This document shows, one piece after another, positions 36,581-46,295 of a stretch of 64,000 nucleotides of DNA. This DNA is from JARFQH01 sp963825595 (GTDB lineage: Bacteria > Desulfobacterota > Desulfobacteria > Desulfobacterales > SG8-13). The DNA is taken from positions 62,001 to 126,000 of the forward strand of contig CAWGUE010000030.1 in assembly GCA_963825595.1 (NCBI GenBank). Direction: 5' to 3'. The position numbers were made by a program, and so were the translations under genes. Positions within the stretch are counted from its first letter, which is position 1; every line of letters starts with the position of its first letter. The notes below the pieces were generated by a model. It saw only the letters and a program-made list of their open reading frames with translations, ran no database searches and was not told the DNA's origin.

Positions 36581-38206
36581 ATGCCCGACATCCTCCTGGT
36601 GCAGCCCCCCTTAAGGGACTTTTATTTTACCGCCAAACGGACCATACCGTATGGCCTGACAAGCGTTGCGGCCGCCTGTGAAGCCGCCGGGTTTTCGGTA
36701 GAAATCCTTGATGCCCTGGCCACATTGCGTAAACGGAACATCGAATGGCCCATGGAGATGGATTATCTGAAAGCATTTTATGGACGTGAAGACCGCTCGC
36801 CGTTCGCACTTTTTCATCGATACCGGCACTTCGGCTACAGTTTCGAACACGTGGGAAGAATGGCGCGGCTATCCGGGGCTTTCCTGGTTGGTATTTCTTC
36901 CCTGTTCACCCCTTACAGCGGTGAAGCCATTGAAACCGCGGAGCGGATAAAAATCGCTCATCCGACCTGCCGCATCGTCATGGGCGGACATCACCCGACG
37001 GAAATGCCGCAACATGTCATGCGGTGCCCGGCGGTGGACTTCGTCATACGGGGCGACGGTGAAAAGGCCTTGCCGCTGCTGGCAGCCGCCCTGAAAAAGG
37101 ACCGCCGTCCGGAGGGTATTCCCGGTGTCGTGTATCGCGATAAAGACGGGGCGGCGATCATGCCTGAACCGCACCGGCTCGACGACCTGGCGGACCTTCC
37201 CCTGCCGGCCGCTCATTTGCTCCGGCGCCGATTCTACCGCAGGGGCAATAAGGGGAGTGCGGTGATTGTGGCCAGTCGAGGCTGCCCCGGACGCTGCTCT
37301 TATTGTTGTATGCGCCGGTCGGCTGCGCGCCCCTATATCCGACGCCCGCTGGGGTCGGTGCTGGCTGAGATCGAGCGAGCGGTAGCGCGCGACAACGCCG
37401 GATTCATTGATTTCGAGGATGAAAACCTCTCCCTCGACCGCGGATGGTTTTTGGCTCTGCTGCATGAAATTGTATCACGGTTCAACACTGTCGACCTCGA
37501 GCTGCGGGCCATGAACGGGCTGTTTCCACCCTCTCTGGATACCGAGGTCGTGGCGGCCATGTCGGCCGCGGGCTTCAGGACCCTCAATCTGTCACTGGGA
37601 TCGAGCTGTCCGGGCCAGCTGAAGCGGTTTCGACGTCCGGATGTGCGTGAGTCTTTCGATAACGCACTGGCAAACGCCCGAAAATACGGCCTGCAGGCCG
37701 TCGGATACGTGATTGCCGGGGCGCCGAACCAAACCGCACAAAGCTCCGTAGAAGACTTACTCTACCTGGCACAACGGCGGGTTCTAACGGGTGTGTCCAT
37801 CTTTTATCCGGCGCCGGGAAGCCCGGACTACCAGGATTGCCGAAATTGGGGCATATTACCGCACAATGTGGCGCTGATGCGTTCGAGTGCCCTGCCGATC
37901 GACCACACCACCAGCCGGCTGCAGGCAGCGACCTTGCTGAGATTGGGAAGGATCTCCAACTTCATGAAGGCCCTCTTGGATCAGGAAGGTGAAATTCCAG
38001 CGGCACAGCCTTTTACGCCCGGCCAGATCTTGGATCCTGACGATCGCACAGCTGCCGGAATAAAACTGCTGGGATGGTTTCTACTCGATGGAGAGATCAG
38101 GGGCATGGCCTCAGACGGTAAGGTGTTTCGCCACAACATCAGCACCAAAGTGACCGAGATGTTTCTGGAGGGATTGAGTAAAATCAACTTGCAGGGCAGC
38201 CGCTGA
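36581..38206 (+). CDS. B12-binding-domain radical SAM enzyme
   Basis: The 541-residue protein has an N-terminal cobalamin-binding-like domain (MPDILLVQPPL, then IVMGGHHPTEMP) and a radical SAM domain with the [4Fe-4S]-binding CPGRCSYCC (C-x3-C-x2-C) near residue 235. FEDENLSLDRGWF and the HTTSR region follow, as in the B12-dependent radical SAM class B (often methylases or ring-forming enzymes). No B12 His box (DxHxxG) was identified, so cobalamin binding is uncertain. The substrate is unknown and no biosynthetic partner lies adjacent. No good Shine-Dalgarno was seen at the chosen ATG. Confidence 0.85.
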   Translation: MPDILLVQPPLRDFYFTAKRTIPYGLTSVAAACEAAGFSVEILDALATLRKRNIEWPMEMDYLKAFYGREDRSPFALFHRYRHFGYSFEHVGRMARLSGAFLVGISSLFTPYSGEAIETAERIKIAHPTCRIVMGGHHPTEMPQHVMRCPAVDFVIRGDGEKALPLLAAALKKDRRPEGIPGVVYRDKDGAAIMPEPHRLDDLADLPLPAAHLLRRRFYRRGNKGSAVIVASRGCPGRCSYCCMRRSAARPYIRRPLGSVLAEIERAVARDNAGFIDFEDENLSLDRGWFLALLHEIVSRFNTVDLELRAMNGLFPPSLDTEVVAAMSAAGFRTLNLSLGSSCPGQLKRFRRPDVRESFDNALANARKYGLQAVGYVIAGAPNQTAQSSVEDLLYLAQRRVLTGVSIFYPAPGSPDYQDCRNWGILPHNVALMRSSALPIDHTTSRLQAATLLRLGRISNFMKALLDQEGEIPAAQPFTPGQILDPDDRTAAGIKLLGWFLLDGEIRGMASDGKVFRHNISTKVTEMFLEGLSKINLQGSR

Positions 38207-38429
38207 CCAGCTGGGGACTTTATATCCGTTCTTTTCCAACGGCGTAACAACTGTCGATGCGATAGCATGGTTAACACTTCGCTCGTCCGGGTGGCACAAT
38301 ATAACTGAAACGTTCAAATTACGATCCTCATCCCTGAAGTCATATTCGATAAATAAGAGATAAAGAGAACGATTAGGCCGGGATTTATCGCCGTTAGGTT
38401 TTGTCTTTCAATCGGGTATGCAACCAACG
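38207..38429. other. Intergenic left part of the convergent gap
   Basis: About 220 bases past the radical SAM stop; no gene or hairpin was recognised before the inverted-repeat element begins at 38430. Confidence 0.5.
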
Positions 38430-38611
38430 AGAAGCTATCTCAAAATTAGGATTTTCGTTCGAGATCAAGGCGAGACTGAGGACTAACCCGCAGGCAAACT
38501 CACGTATGTCGAGGACTTGAGACGAGGGCTCAACGCCGAGATTTATCCGCCTCTGGAAAACTTGTCCGCCTCAGGCAGATCGGACGAAAAGACTTTTTTG
38601 AGATGACTTCT
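38430..38611. repeat. Inverted-repeat element next to the cupin gene
   Basis: The ends AGAAGCTATCTCAAAA and TTTTTTGAGATGACTTCT are imperfectly complementary, about 180 bases apart. The inside contains TATCCGCCTC and TCCGCCTCAGGCAGA-like stretches. It lies between the convergent ends of the radical SAM and cupin genes and stops two bases from the cupin stop codon. It resembles a small MITE-like or convergent terminator element. No transposase is encoded. Confidence 0.6.
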
Positions 38612-38613
38612 AT

Positions 38614-38979
38614 TTATACCCAGACGTTTCCTTCGGCAGTCATTGCACCGCCGGCATCACCTGTGTTCAGCGTACCAGCGGGCTCGACCAGTATGATTCT
38701 GCATTCCTCCTGCGCATAAGGCTTGTGCGCGATCCCTTTTGGAACGACAAACATCTCCCCGGCACTCAAATTCACTGTTCCGTCACGAAAGTTAATAGAC
38801 ATTTTTCCATCCTGAACAATAAACACTTCATCTGTTTCGTCATGGCGGTGCCAGACAAAATCACCCTTAAGTTTGACCAGCTTGAAATGGTAATCATTCA
38901 TTTGAGCAATGATTTTGGGAGACCAGTGATCGGAGAACTGCGAGAATTTTTTCTGGAAATTGATTGGCGTACATACCAT
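38614..38979 (-). CDS. Cupin domain protein
   Basis: The 121-residue protein is a single cupin: WHRHDETDEVFIVQDG contains the two His and the Glu of motif 1, and VPKGIAHKPYA the motif 2 His. The metal site is complete. Cupins of this size include isomerases, dioxygenases and ligand-binding proteins, so the substrate is open. GGAAG lies 5 bases before the ATG. It follows the cyclase gene by 39 bases, so the two are likely one transcript. Confidence 0.85.
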   Translation of the reverse strand: MVCTPINFQKKFSQFSDHWSPKIIAQMNDYHFKLVKLKGDFVWHRHDETDEVFIVQDGKMSINFRDGTVNLSAGEMFVVPKGIAHKPYAQEECRIILVEPAGTLNTGDAGGAMTAEGNVWV

Positions 38980-39018
38980 AAGAACTTCCGTTTCGTTTTA
39001 AGTTTAAATGAGTTTGAG

Positions 39019-39654
39019 TCAATATAAGGCAACCGCTCTTACGGGTGCACCATCTGCATTTTCGAACTTCAAGGGGAAGCAGGCAAATATGAACGGGTTG
39101 ACCGGAACCATGTCCAAATTTTTCAAGTTTTCGATAATCACGGTATCGTTTTTCAGTAAAATATGGTGGACGGGGAAGCTGTCGGAATGCGTATCATCTA
39201 CGGAAATGGCATCCACACCGATCCCCTTTAAGTGAAGTTGACTGACCCATTCCGCCGCTTCCATGGACAACACCGGATATTCGGAAAAGTAGGCTTCGGT
39301 ACCCCAACGACGACTCCAACCTGTGTGAATCAGGAGGAACTCATTCTGCCTGAGCATCTCCTCGCACGATGCCAAGTCCTCTATATCGATAATCGGCCTC
39401 TTGTTGGTCGAAACATCGAGCCGGGCGGCTTTTCCGTAAAATTGGTCAATTGCAAATCGATCCAGAGTTTTCGACGCTTTAATCATGTGCGCCGGGGCAT
39501 CCATATGGGTTCCGGTATGCGAGTAAAGCGTAATCTTTTTTTCCAAAAATCCGCTATCTTCGATGGAGCACCCGGTGGTGAATACCGGCGGCTCTGTCCC
39601 CGGGTATACGGGCATGCGCGGAGAGATCGTGTGCGTTAAATCAACGATATTCAT
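39019..39654 (-). CDS. Cyclase/kynurenine formamidase-like hydrolase
   Basis: The 211-residue protein matches the cyclase family (kynurenine formamidase and relatives). MNIVDLTHTISPRMPVYPGT opens it, and the metal-binding motif HTGTHMDAPAH lies near residue 47. These are metal-dependent hydrolases of formyl or cyclic amides and esters. The start at MNIVDLTH is chosen over an ATG 20 codons upstream because the family begins there. The cupin gene follows in the same direction. Substrate unknown. Confidence 0.85.
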   Translation of the reverse strand: MNIVDLTHTISPRMPVYPGTEPPVFTTGCSIEDSGFLEKKITLYSHTGTHMDAPAHMIKASKTLDRFAIDQFYGKAARLDVSTNKRPIIDIEDLASCEEMLRQNEFLLIHTGWSRRWGTEAYFSEYPVLSMEAAEWVSQLHLKGIGVDAISVDDTHSDSFPVHHILLKNDTVIIENLKNLDMVPVNPFIFACFPLKFENADGAPVRAVALY

Positions 39655-39714
39655 GGTTGTCGACCTGATGAGGGTCATATCCCAAAATATGACCGGAACG
39701 TTTTTAAGACACAA

Positions 39715-40068
39715 AAATGTTTAGATCCGCAAGGTTAATAGCTGGGCTTGCAGGGCGTTTCCTTTAATTCCGGCTGGGAAGGGATGAAACAACGCGTGTC
39801 CATCGAAACATATGTATAGCAAAGTCACACCGCATAAAAAACTATCTGTTGACACTGATTATTTTACTTAATAGTGTGCTCATAGTAATACTCCATTCAA
39901 AACCATGCAAATTCTAAATGCAGTAATGTGCCAGGGGCCACAGATCGACAGCCCCCGTGACCCCATACCCGGGCACCTGAGGCACTTAACCCGGGAAAGG
40001 AGGTGGTTGCAAAACATCCCCATCATGATATCCTGCCCGTAAACCCCTTCAGATAAAAGGAGGCTCGT
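39715..40068 (+). promoter_or_regulatory. Leader of the TRAP transporter operon
   Basis: A perfect TTGACA (39849-39854) heads an AT-rich stretch and may be a -35 box, though no good -10 is visible. Further on, GC-rich segments (GGGGC/GCCCC near 39930-39955, two CCCGGG copies near 39968-39995) can form hairpins. A strong Shine-Dalgarno AAAGGAGG at 39996-40003 has no gene directly after it, only a possible 11-residue leader frame from TTG (40007-40042). The binding-protein gene has its own AAAAGGAGG. Confidence 0.4.
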
Positions 40069-41052
40069 ATGAAAAAAGCACTCATTTTGACTATCGCCAT
40101 TGCATTCGGTTTCACCTTATTGACCGGCTTGACTCCCACCACCACCCAGGCTGAAACCAATTTCGTCACCATCGGCACCGGTGGTGTGACCGGGGTCTAT
40201 TACCCCACCGGCGGCGCCATCTGCCGGCTGGTCAACAAAACCCGCAAAGAGCACGGCATCCGCTGCTCGGTCGAGAGCACCGGCGGCTCGGTTTACAACC
40301 TGAACATGATCGCCGCCGGCGAACTGGACATGGGGGTGGCCCAATCCGACTGGCAGTACCACGCGTACAACGGCACTGACCAATTCGCAGATCAAGGGCC
40401 CAACAAGGATCTGCGGGCGGTCTTCTCGGTTCACCCCGAACCCTTTACGGTGGTTGCGCGGGCCGATTCCGGCATCAAAACGTTCAAAGACCTCAAAGGC
40501 AAGCGCGTCAACATCGGCAATCCCGGTTCCGGTCAGCGCGGCACCATGGAAGTGGTCATGAAAGCCTACGGCTGGACCAATGATGATTTCAAACTGGCTT
40601 CCGAGCTGAAATCCGCCGAGCAGTCCCAGGCCCTGTGCGACAACAAGGTCGATGCCATGGTCTTCACGGTCGGGCATCCCAGCGGATCCATCCAGGAAGC
40701 CGCCACCTCGTGCGATTCCGTATTAGTGGAAGTTGCCGGGCCGGAGATTGACAAGCTGGTCGGGGAAAACGCCTATTACCGCACTGCGACCATTCCCGGC
40801 GGCATGTACCGCGGATCCGATTCCGACACCAAGACCTTCGGCGTCGGCGCCACCTTCGTTTCCTCTACCAAGGTCCCGGATGATACTATCTACTACGTGG
40901 TCAGAGCGGTATTCGAGAACTTTGACGAGTTCAAGAAACTCCATCCAGCCTTCGAGAACCTGAAAAAAGAAGAGATGATCAAGGACGGCCTTTCGGCGCC
41001 GCTGCACCCGGGCGCAGTGAAATACTACAAAGAGGCCGGCCTGATGAAGTAA
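40069..41052 (+). CDS. TRAP transporter TAXI family solute-binding protein
   Basis: The 327-residue protein has a Sec signal peptide (residues 1-29, ending TTTQAET) and the TAXI-type binding fold: FVTIGTGGVTGVYYPTGGAI near the start and LKGKRVNIGNPGSGQRGTM in the middle. It captures a solute in the periplasm for the fused permease encoded next. Related proteins bind glutamate or dicarboxylates, but the ligand cannot be read from sequence. A terminator-like hairpin lies after the gene, which would lower expression of the permease relative to this binding protein. Confidence 0.93.
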   Translation: MKKALILTIAIAFGFTLLTGLTPTTTQAETNFVTIGTGGVTGVYYPTGGAICRLVNKTRKEHGIRCSVESTGGSVYNLNMIAAGELDMGVAQSDWQYHAYNGTDQFADQGPNKDLRAVFSVHPEPFTVVARADSGIKTFKDLKGKRVNIGNPGSGQRGTMEVVMKAYGWTNDDFKLASELKSAEQSQALCDNKVDAMVFTVGHPSGSIQEAATSCDSVLVEVAGPEIDKLVGENAYYRTATIPGGMYRGSDSDTKTFGVGATFVSSTKVPDDTIYYVVRAVFENFDEFKKLHPAFENLKKEEMIKDGLSAPLHPGAVKYYKEAGLMK

Positions 41053-41067
41053 CGTTAAGCGCGAAAA

Positions 41068-41093
41068 AAGTGCGCCGCCATGACGGCGCACTT
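41068..41093 (+). terminator. Hairpin between the TAXI gene and the permease gene
   Basis: AAGTGCGCCG and CGGCGCACTT form 10-base perfect arms around a 6-base loop, followed by a short pyrimidine stretch. It lies 16 bases past the TAXI stop and probably acts as a partial terminator or mRNA stabiliser that makes binding protein levels exceed permease levels. Confidence 0.65.
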
Positions 41094-41233
41094 CTCTCCT
41101 TGGTTTCGGTTGTTTATACTGCGGCACACCTGATACACAAATTCTTTGAGATGCTTCCGGACGGAGCTGTCGACAGATGTCCCGCAGTCGACGCACAGAA
41201 CAACTTCACCATTTCACGGAAGGAATCATTGCA

Positions 41234-43825
41234 ATGACCGAACCTAAAAGTCGCCAGGTATCTCGGGATAAAGTCCAGGAGATGGTTGCCGAGACAGATA
41301 CGGGTGCCCGCAACCCCACCGGCGCGATTTCAAAGAACGTTCTCTTTTTCGTGCCGCTTGCATGGACCCTTTTTCAACTCTGGTATGCATCGCCGTTACC
41401 CTTCATATTCAACATCGGCGTTTTCAATTCCACAGATGCGCGCGCGATCCATCTCGCTTTTGCCATTTTTCTGGCCTTTACGGCCTATCCTACAATCAAG
41501 TCATCGCCTCGGAACTATATCCCGGCTCAAGACTGGATCGTTGCGCTGATCGGTGCGTTCTGTTCGCTCTACCTGTTTATTTTCTATAACGAGTTGTCGC
41601 AACGCCCGGGCATGCCGACCCAAATGGATCTGATCGTGTCCGTTGTCGGACTGCTCGTCCTGCTGGAGGCCACCCGCCGCGCGCTGGGACCGCCGCTGAT
41701 GATCGTGGCCGCCGCGTTTATCATCTATACCTTTTTTGGTCCCTACATGCCGGACGTCATCGCCCACAAGGGCGCCAGTCTGAACAAGGGCATGTCCCAC
41801 TTCTGGCTGTCCACCGAGGGGGTTTTCGGGGTCGCCCTCGGTGTTTCCACCGGGATGGTGTTCATGTTCGTCCTTTTCGGCGCATTGCTGGAGTCGGCCG
41901 GGGCTGGCAACTACTTTATCCGTTCTGCGTTTGCCGGATTGGGGCACCTTCGCGGTGGACCGGCCAAAGCCGCAGTCGTCGCTTCCGGGCTCACCGGCCT
42001 GGTCTCCGGCTCCTCCATCGCCAATGTGGTCACCACCGGCACCTTTACGATTCCGCTGATGAAAAAAGTCGGATTTTCACCCGAAAAAGCCGGCGCGGTG
42101 GAGGTCGCCTGTTCCACCAACGGCCAACTGATGCCGCCGGTCATGGGCGCTGCGGCCTTCCTGATGGTCGAGTACGTCGGCATCTCCTATATCGAGGTCA
42201 TCAAACACGCATTCCTGCCGGCGATCATCTCCTATATCGCCCTGGTCTACATCGTCCACCTGGAAGCCTGCAAGATGGGTCTGAAGGGGTTGGAAAAACC
42301 GGTTACAACGACATTCAATAGAAAAGTGCTCTCATTTGCCATGACCTTTCTTTTTTTGATTATCCTGGCCGGCGCTGTCTACTACGGCATGGGCTGGATT
42401 AAAGTTGTCGCCGGAGAAGCCACCCTTTATATTGTGGCGGTCGTACTCTTAGCGGCTTACCTGCTGCTGCTCGCGTTTGCATGCAAGGTGCCGGAGCTGG
42501 ACACCAGCCACGAAATCAACAAGCTGCCGGAGCTGGGTAAAACGGCACAGGCCGGGTACTATTTTTTACTGCCCATCGTGGTACTGATGTGGTGCCTGGT
42601 GGTGGAACGGCTGTCGCCGGCCCTCTCCGCTTTCTGGGCCACGGTACTGCTGATGTTCATCGTGCTTACCCAGTGGCCTTTAAAAAGTTTTTTCCGCAAG
42701 CTCAAAGGGGACGAGTATTCCTTTAAACGCGGCTTTAATGAGCTGATTACGGGATTTGTCTCCGGGGCACGCAACATGATCGGTATCGGTGTGGCCACCG
42801 CGGCCGCCGGCATTGTGGTCGGGACCGTGACCCTGACCGGTATCGGCCTGGTCATGACCGAATTTGTCGAATTCATCTCGGGCGGAAGCCTGATACTGAT
42901 CCTGCTCTTTACGGCCATCATCAGCCTCATCCTGGGCATGGGGCTGCCGACAACGGCCAACTACATCGTCGTCTCCACCCTGATGGCGCCGGTCATCGTC
43001 AACCTCGGCGCCAAAGCGGGTCTGATCGTCCCCCTGATTGCGGTCCACCTGTTCGTATTCTATTTCGGCATCCTGGCGGATGACACGCCGCCGGTGGGTC
43101 TGGCGGCCTTTGCCGCGGCCGGTATATCTGGCGGCGACCCGATCCGCACCGGTATTATCGGTTTCAGCTACGACATCCGCACGGCCATATTGCCGTTTAT
43201 CTTTATCTTCAACAACGAGTTGCTAATGATCGGCGTGGGCACCTGGTATCATTTTTTGCTTGTCGTTATTTCTGCCGTTACGGCCATGATGCTTTTCGGA
43301 GCCGCCACCCAAAATTTCTTCTTGACCAAAAATCGCATCTGGGAAACCGCCGCCCTGTTGCTGGTGGCCTTTACCCTGCTGCGGCCCGGGTTCTGGTGGG
43401 ATATGGTTTTCCCACCCTTGAAAGAAGAGCCGCCAGCCAAGCTCGAGCAGATGGTCCAAGAGATGGACCCGGGTTCTCAGCTAATCATCGAGGTCAAGGG
43501 AGAAGACTTAAATGGGAAACCCTATACCAAGACCCTCATGCTGAATGTCGGCGATGAAGCCACGGGGGCCGAGAGACTGACCGGCATCGGACTTGAAACC
43601 CGCGATGAAGACGGCAAGATTCTGATCGACAATGTCGTTTTCTCCAGCGCTGCGGAAAAAGCCGGCATTGATTTCGACCAGGAGTTATTGAACCTTAAGG
43701 TGCCGACCCATATACCGCCCAAACAGCTGATGTTCATTCCTGCGCTGGTTTTGGGGGCCCTGGTCTGGTTCATGCAGCGGGGCCGGAAGAAAAGACAGGA
43801 ATCACTTCCAAATGCAGTGGCATGA
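41234..43825 (+). CDS. TRAP transporter fused permease (DctQ-M, 4TM/12TM)
   Basis: The protein of about 863 residues fuses the small and large TRAP membrane subunits. The 12TM part shows typical motifs (GLTGLVSGSSIANVVTTGT, GMGLPTTANYIVVSTLMAP, FYFGILADDTPPVGLAAFAA). The C-terminal 110 residues form a hydrophilic DUF3394-like domain and a last helix. It uses a sodium or proton gradient to import the solute delivered by the TAXI protein. The start at MTEPKSRQ is chosen because GGAAGGA lies upstream; the frame extends 19 codons earlier. Confidence 0.95.
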   Translation: MTEPKSRQVSRDKVQEMVAETDTGARNPTGAISKNVLFFVPLAWTLFQLWYASPLPFIFNIGVFNSTDARAIHLAFAIFLAFTAYPTIKSSPRNYIPAQDWIVALIGAFCSLYLFIFYNELSQRPGMPTQMDLIVSVVGLLVLLEATRRALGPPLMIVAAAFIIYTFFGPYMPDVIAHKGASLNKGMSHFWLSTEGVFGVALGVSTGMVFMFVLFGALLESAGAGNYFIRSAFAGLGHLRGGPAKAAVVASGLTGLVSGSSIANVVTTGTFTIPLMKKVGFSPEKAGAVEVACSTNGQLMPPVMGAAAFLMVEYVGISYIEVIKHAFLPAIISYIALVYIVHLEACKMGLKGLEKPVTTTFNRKVLSFAMTFLFLIILAGAVYYGMGWIKVVAGEATLYIVAVVLLAAYLLLLAFACKVPELDTSHEINKLPELGKTAQAGYYFLLPIVVLMWCLVVERLSPALSAFWATVLLMFIVLTQWPLKSFFRKLKGDEYSFKRGFNELITGFVSGARNMIGIGVATAAAGIVVGTVTLTGIGLVMTEFVEFISGGSLILILLFTAIISLILGMGLPTTANYIVVSTLMAPVIVNLGAKAGLIVPLIAVHLFVFYFGILADDTPPVGLAAFAAAGISGGDPIRTGIIGFSYDIRTAILPFIFIFNNELLMIGVGTWYHFLLVVISAVTAMMLFGAATQNFFLTKNRIWETAALLLVAFTLLRPGFWWDMVFPPLKEEPPAKLEQMVQEMDPGSQLIIEVKGEDLNGKPYTKTLMLNVGDEATGAERLTGIGLETRDEDGKILIDNVVFSSAAEKAGIDFDQELLNLKVPTHIPPKQLMFIPALVLGALVWFMQRGRKKRQESLPNAVA

Positions 43826-43879
43826 TATGTGAGCCGCCGCGGCAACATTGCATGTCGCCATCCGCCTTAGGAGCAGATT

Positions 43880-44314
43880 ATGTTTAAAAAAATTCTCGTA
43901 CCGTTAGATATCGACTATGAGGACACGGCCGCGCTGGTCTATCGAAAAGCAGCCGCTTATGCGGCCCTCAGCGGTGCTGAAATCCGATTGGTCAGCGTCA
44001 TGCCGGGATTTAGCATGCCGATTGTGGCCGCCTATTTCTCCGATGCCGCACGCAAGGAAACGGTTGAAAAATTCACGGCAGCAGTGGAGGATTTCGTCAA
44101 AACCCATTGCAATGAATCGGTATCTTACACCGTTAGCGTCGGAAAAAACTGGGAAGAAATCATCAAAGCCGCAGACGACTGGGGCGCGGACCTGATAGTG
44201 GTTTACCACAACCGCCACCGCGAAATAAACGAAGTGTTCAGCCTGAGCTGCTCCCAGAGAGTCTCGGACCACGCCCACTGCTCCGTTCTGCGGTTGCGAA
44301 ACATCAGCACTTAG
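43880..44314 (+). CDS. Universal stress protein (UspA family)
   Basis: The 144-residue protein matches UspA: MFKKILVPLDIDYEDTA at the start, VTYTVSVGKNWEEIIKAA-like region, and a C-terminal segment ending DHAHCSVLRL. The G-x2-G-x9-G(S/T) ATP loop is not well kept (SCSQRVSDHAHCSVLRL), so ATP binding is doubtful. UspA proteins linked to TRAP operons, such as TeaD, tune transport activity. It lies between the permease and a second binding protein. Confidence 0.9.
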   Translation: MFKKILVPLDIDYEDTAALVYRKAAAYAALSGAEIRLVSVMPGFSMPIVAAYFSDAARKETVEKFTAAVEDFVKTHCNESVSYTVSVGKNWEEIIKAADDWGADLIVVYHNRHREINEVFSLSCSQRVSDHAHCSVLRLRNIST

Positions 44315-44350
44315 ATTGAATTTCACCGATCGAGTCTTTCGGAGGAGAAA

Positions 44351-45352
44351 ATGATGACCCGTAAAAATGTCAGACATCATTTCACCGTCCGGCTAATGAT
44401 TCAGGTTACTACAATTTGCGCCTTCTTTATCACAGCCCTGACGCCCATATCCGCAAGCGCTCTCGATATTCTACTCGGCACCGGTCCGGAAGGAACATTC
44501 TCACATTTTACAGGGCGCACGATTTGCCGGATAATCAGCAGACAAGCCAATGACATCAGCTGCAAAACCGTACCTGGGGCCGACGCTATCGACAATCTCA
44601 CCAACCTGCAGGGCGGCTCTCTGGACATCAGCCTGGTCGATTCACTCGTGCTAACCGATGCAATCAACAAAACCGGCTATTTTAAATTTCTGGATATCCG
44701 CTATGACAACCTGCGCGAGCTTTTACCGCTTTATGATCGACCTGTCACACTGGTCGCGCGTGGCGATGCCGATATTGCCTCTCTGGATAACCTGAAGGGC
44801 AAGCGGATCAATGCCGGCACACCACGTTCGGAGGAGCGCCTCGCAACCGATATGATCCTGACCGCCAAAAACTGGACCAAAGATGATTTCAGCCTCTTCG
44901 GTGAACTTTCACCATCCCAGTCCCAGGACACCATGGCCTTTTGCTATGGAGAAATACAGGCGCTGATTCACATTGGTGTGCACCCGGATCCATCCGTGCA
45001 GCAGTTGCTAGAACTCTGCAATGCTGCATTGGTGGCCATGGACGACAGCGACATCGCGAAACTGGTTGACAGCCAGCCGGCACTATCGCAGATCGACATA
45101 CCGGCCGGAATCTACCCCTCGCTTCAAAAACCCGTTTCAACTTTTGGAACGACGGTGTCCTTGATCGCCTCGGGCAGCCTGGATGAAGAGACCGCCTACA
45201 AAATCATGGAGGCCCTCGACAAAAACCAGCAAAACCTCAGGAGCACCCATAGCGCACTGAACGCTTTCGCCGTAGGGCCGGCGCCGGACCGACCCACCGG
45301 GATACACGTTCATCCCGGTGCGGCTACGTATCTGTCAACACATAGCAATTAG
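44351..45352 (+). CDS. Second TAXI family solute-binding protein
   Basis: This 333-residue protein has an N-terminal signal (to about residue 38, ending SASALD) and TAXI-type features: ILLGTGPEGTFSHFTGRTIC and LKGKRINAGTPRSEERLATD. It is clearly diverged from the first TAXI protein. GGAGGAG lies before the ATG. It may supply a second ligand to the same permease or have a regulatory role. No second permease is nearby. Confidence 0.88.
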   Translation: MMTRKNVRHHFTVRLMIQVTTICAFFITALTPISASALDILLGTGPEGTFSHFTGRTICRIISRQANDISCKTVPGADAIDNLTNLQGGSLDISLVDSLVLTDAINKTGYFKFLDIRYDNLRELLPLYDRPVTLVARGDADIASLDNLKGKRINAGTPRSEERLATDMILTAKNWTKDDFSLFGELSPSQSQDTMAFCYGEIQALIHIGVHPDPSVQQLLELCNAALVAMDDSDIAKLVDSQPALSQIDIPAGIYPSLQKPVSTFGTTVSLIASGSLDEETAYKIMEALDKNQQNLRSTHSALNAFAVGPAPDRPTGIHVHPGAATYLSTHSN

Positions 45353-45533
45353 ACCCGTTTTCCGATCAGTCTGGCTATTCAAAAAAAGATAAGAATACAA
45401 CAAATGGCCGGTAGCGCGCGGCGTGAAAACATGACGGTCGCTGCCAAGGTCAATTGATGAAGGGTCTCGTGCCGCGAAGCGACGGATGCCGACATTTTAC
45501 ATTTTTCAAGCCCATCTAATTTTTCCTTCAGGA

Positions 45534-46295
45534 TTAAAAGCGAAACCCGAAAAACTTTCTGGCATTAGCAGTGGTAATGCGGGCCGCCTCTGCGAGCGGA
45601 AGACTTCTAAGACGACTGAGATGATCGAGAGTGTCCATCAGGTGCGCCGGCTCGGAGGTTTTGCCCCGATACGCCACCGGGCAATCGGTTTCGATCAGAA
45701 TGCGTTCCAGCGGAACCTGCCTTATAGCCGCCTGATGGTGCGTGCTGTAAGCCAGGGCAGGGGTGCAGGAAACGTAATAACCGTCAGTGATAATCCGCTC
45801 TAAAACATCGAGGGGGCCGCTGTACCAGTGAAACACCGCCTTTTCGATTCCAGCGGCCGTCACCATTCGGTGGCTTCGTTGGTGGGAGTAGCGGGAATGG
45901 ACGATGACCGGTTTTTTACACCCGGCGGCCAGTTCGAGAACGCGGCCGAACACATCCCACTGGATTGGTTTTCTGATTCGAACCTTATAGTCGAGTCCGA
46001 CCTCCCCCAAAGCGACACAGGAGGGTAACTGCTCGGCAAGATGCTCCATAACCTCGTCGACCTGTTTCGGGACGATCGACCAGGGGTGGTACCCCACCGC
46101 CGGATGAATGAATTCGGGGTATTCGCGCGCCAGTTCCAAAGTCCGGCGGTTGGAAGGAGTGTCCATCCCTACGGCGACGATCAGCATTACCCCAGCCGCC
46201 CGGGCCCTTTCAAGCGCCGGTTCGATGCCGTCGATCTCGTTTAAATGGGCATGTCCATCGATCAACTGCTTGAGAGGGGCCTCTCGCATCGTCAT
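45534..46295 (-). CDS. TatD family metal-dependent hydrolase
   Basis: The protein of about 253 residues has the TatD signatures DGHAHLNE near the start, ALGEVGLDY (bridging Glu), IVHSR, VFHWYSG and LIETDCP. TatD proteins are 3'-5' exonucleases or related amidohydrolases. ATG at 46295 is preferred: GAGG lies 5 bases upstream, and that site would fall inside the coding region of the longer version. It is transcribed away from the lutA gene. Confidence 0.88.
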   Translation of the reverse strand: MTMREAPLKQLIDGHAHLNEIDGIEPALERARAAGVMLIVAVGMDTPSNRRTLELAREYPEFIHPAVGYHPWSIVPKQVDEVMEHLAEQLPSCVALGEVGLDYKVRIRKPIQWDVFGRVLELAAGCKKPVIVHSRYSHQRSHRMVTAAGIEKAVFHWYSGPLDVLERIITDGYYVSCTPALAYSTHHQAAIRQVPLERILIETDCPVAYRGKTSEPAHLMDTLDHLSRLRSLPLAEAARITTANARKFFGFRF

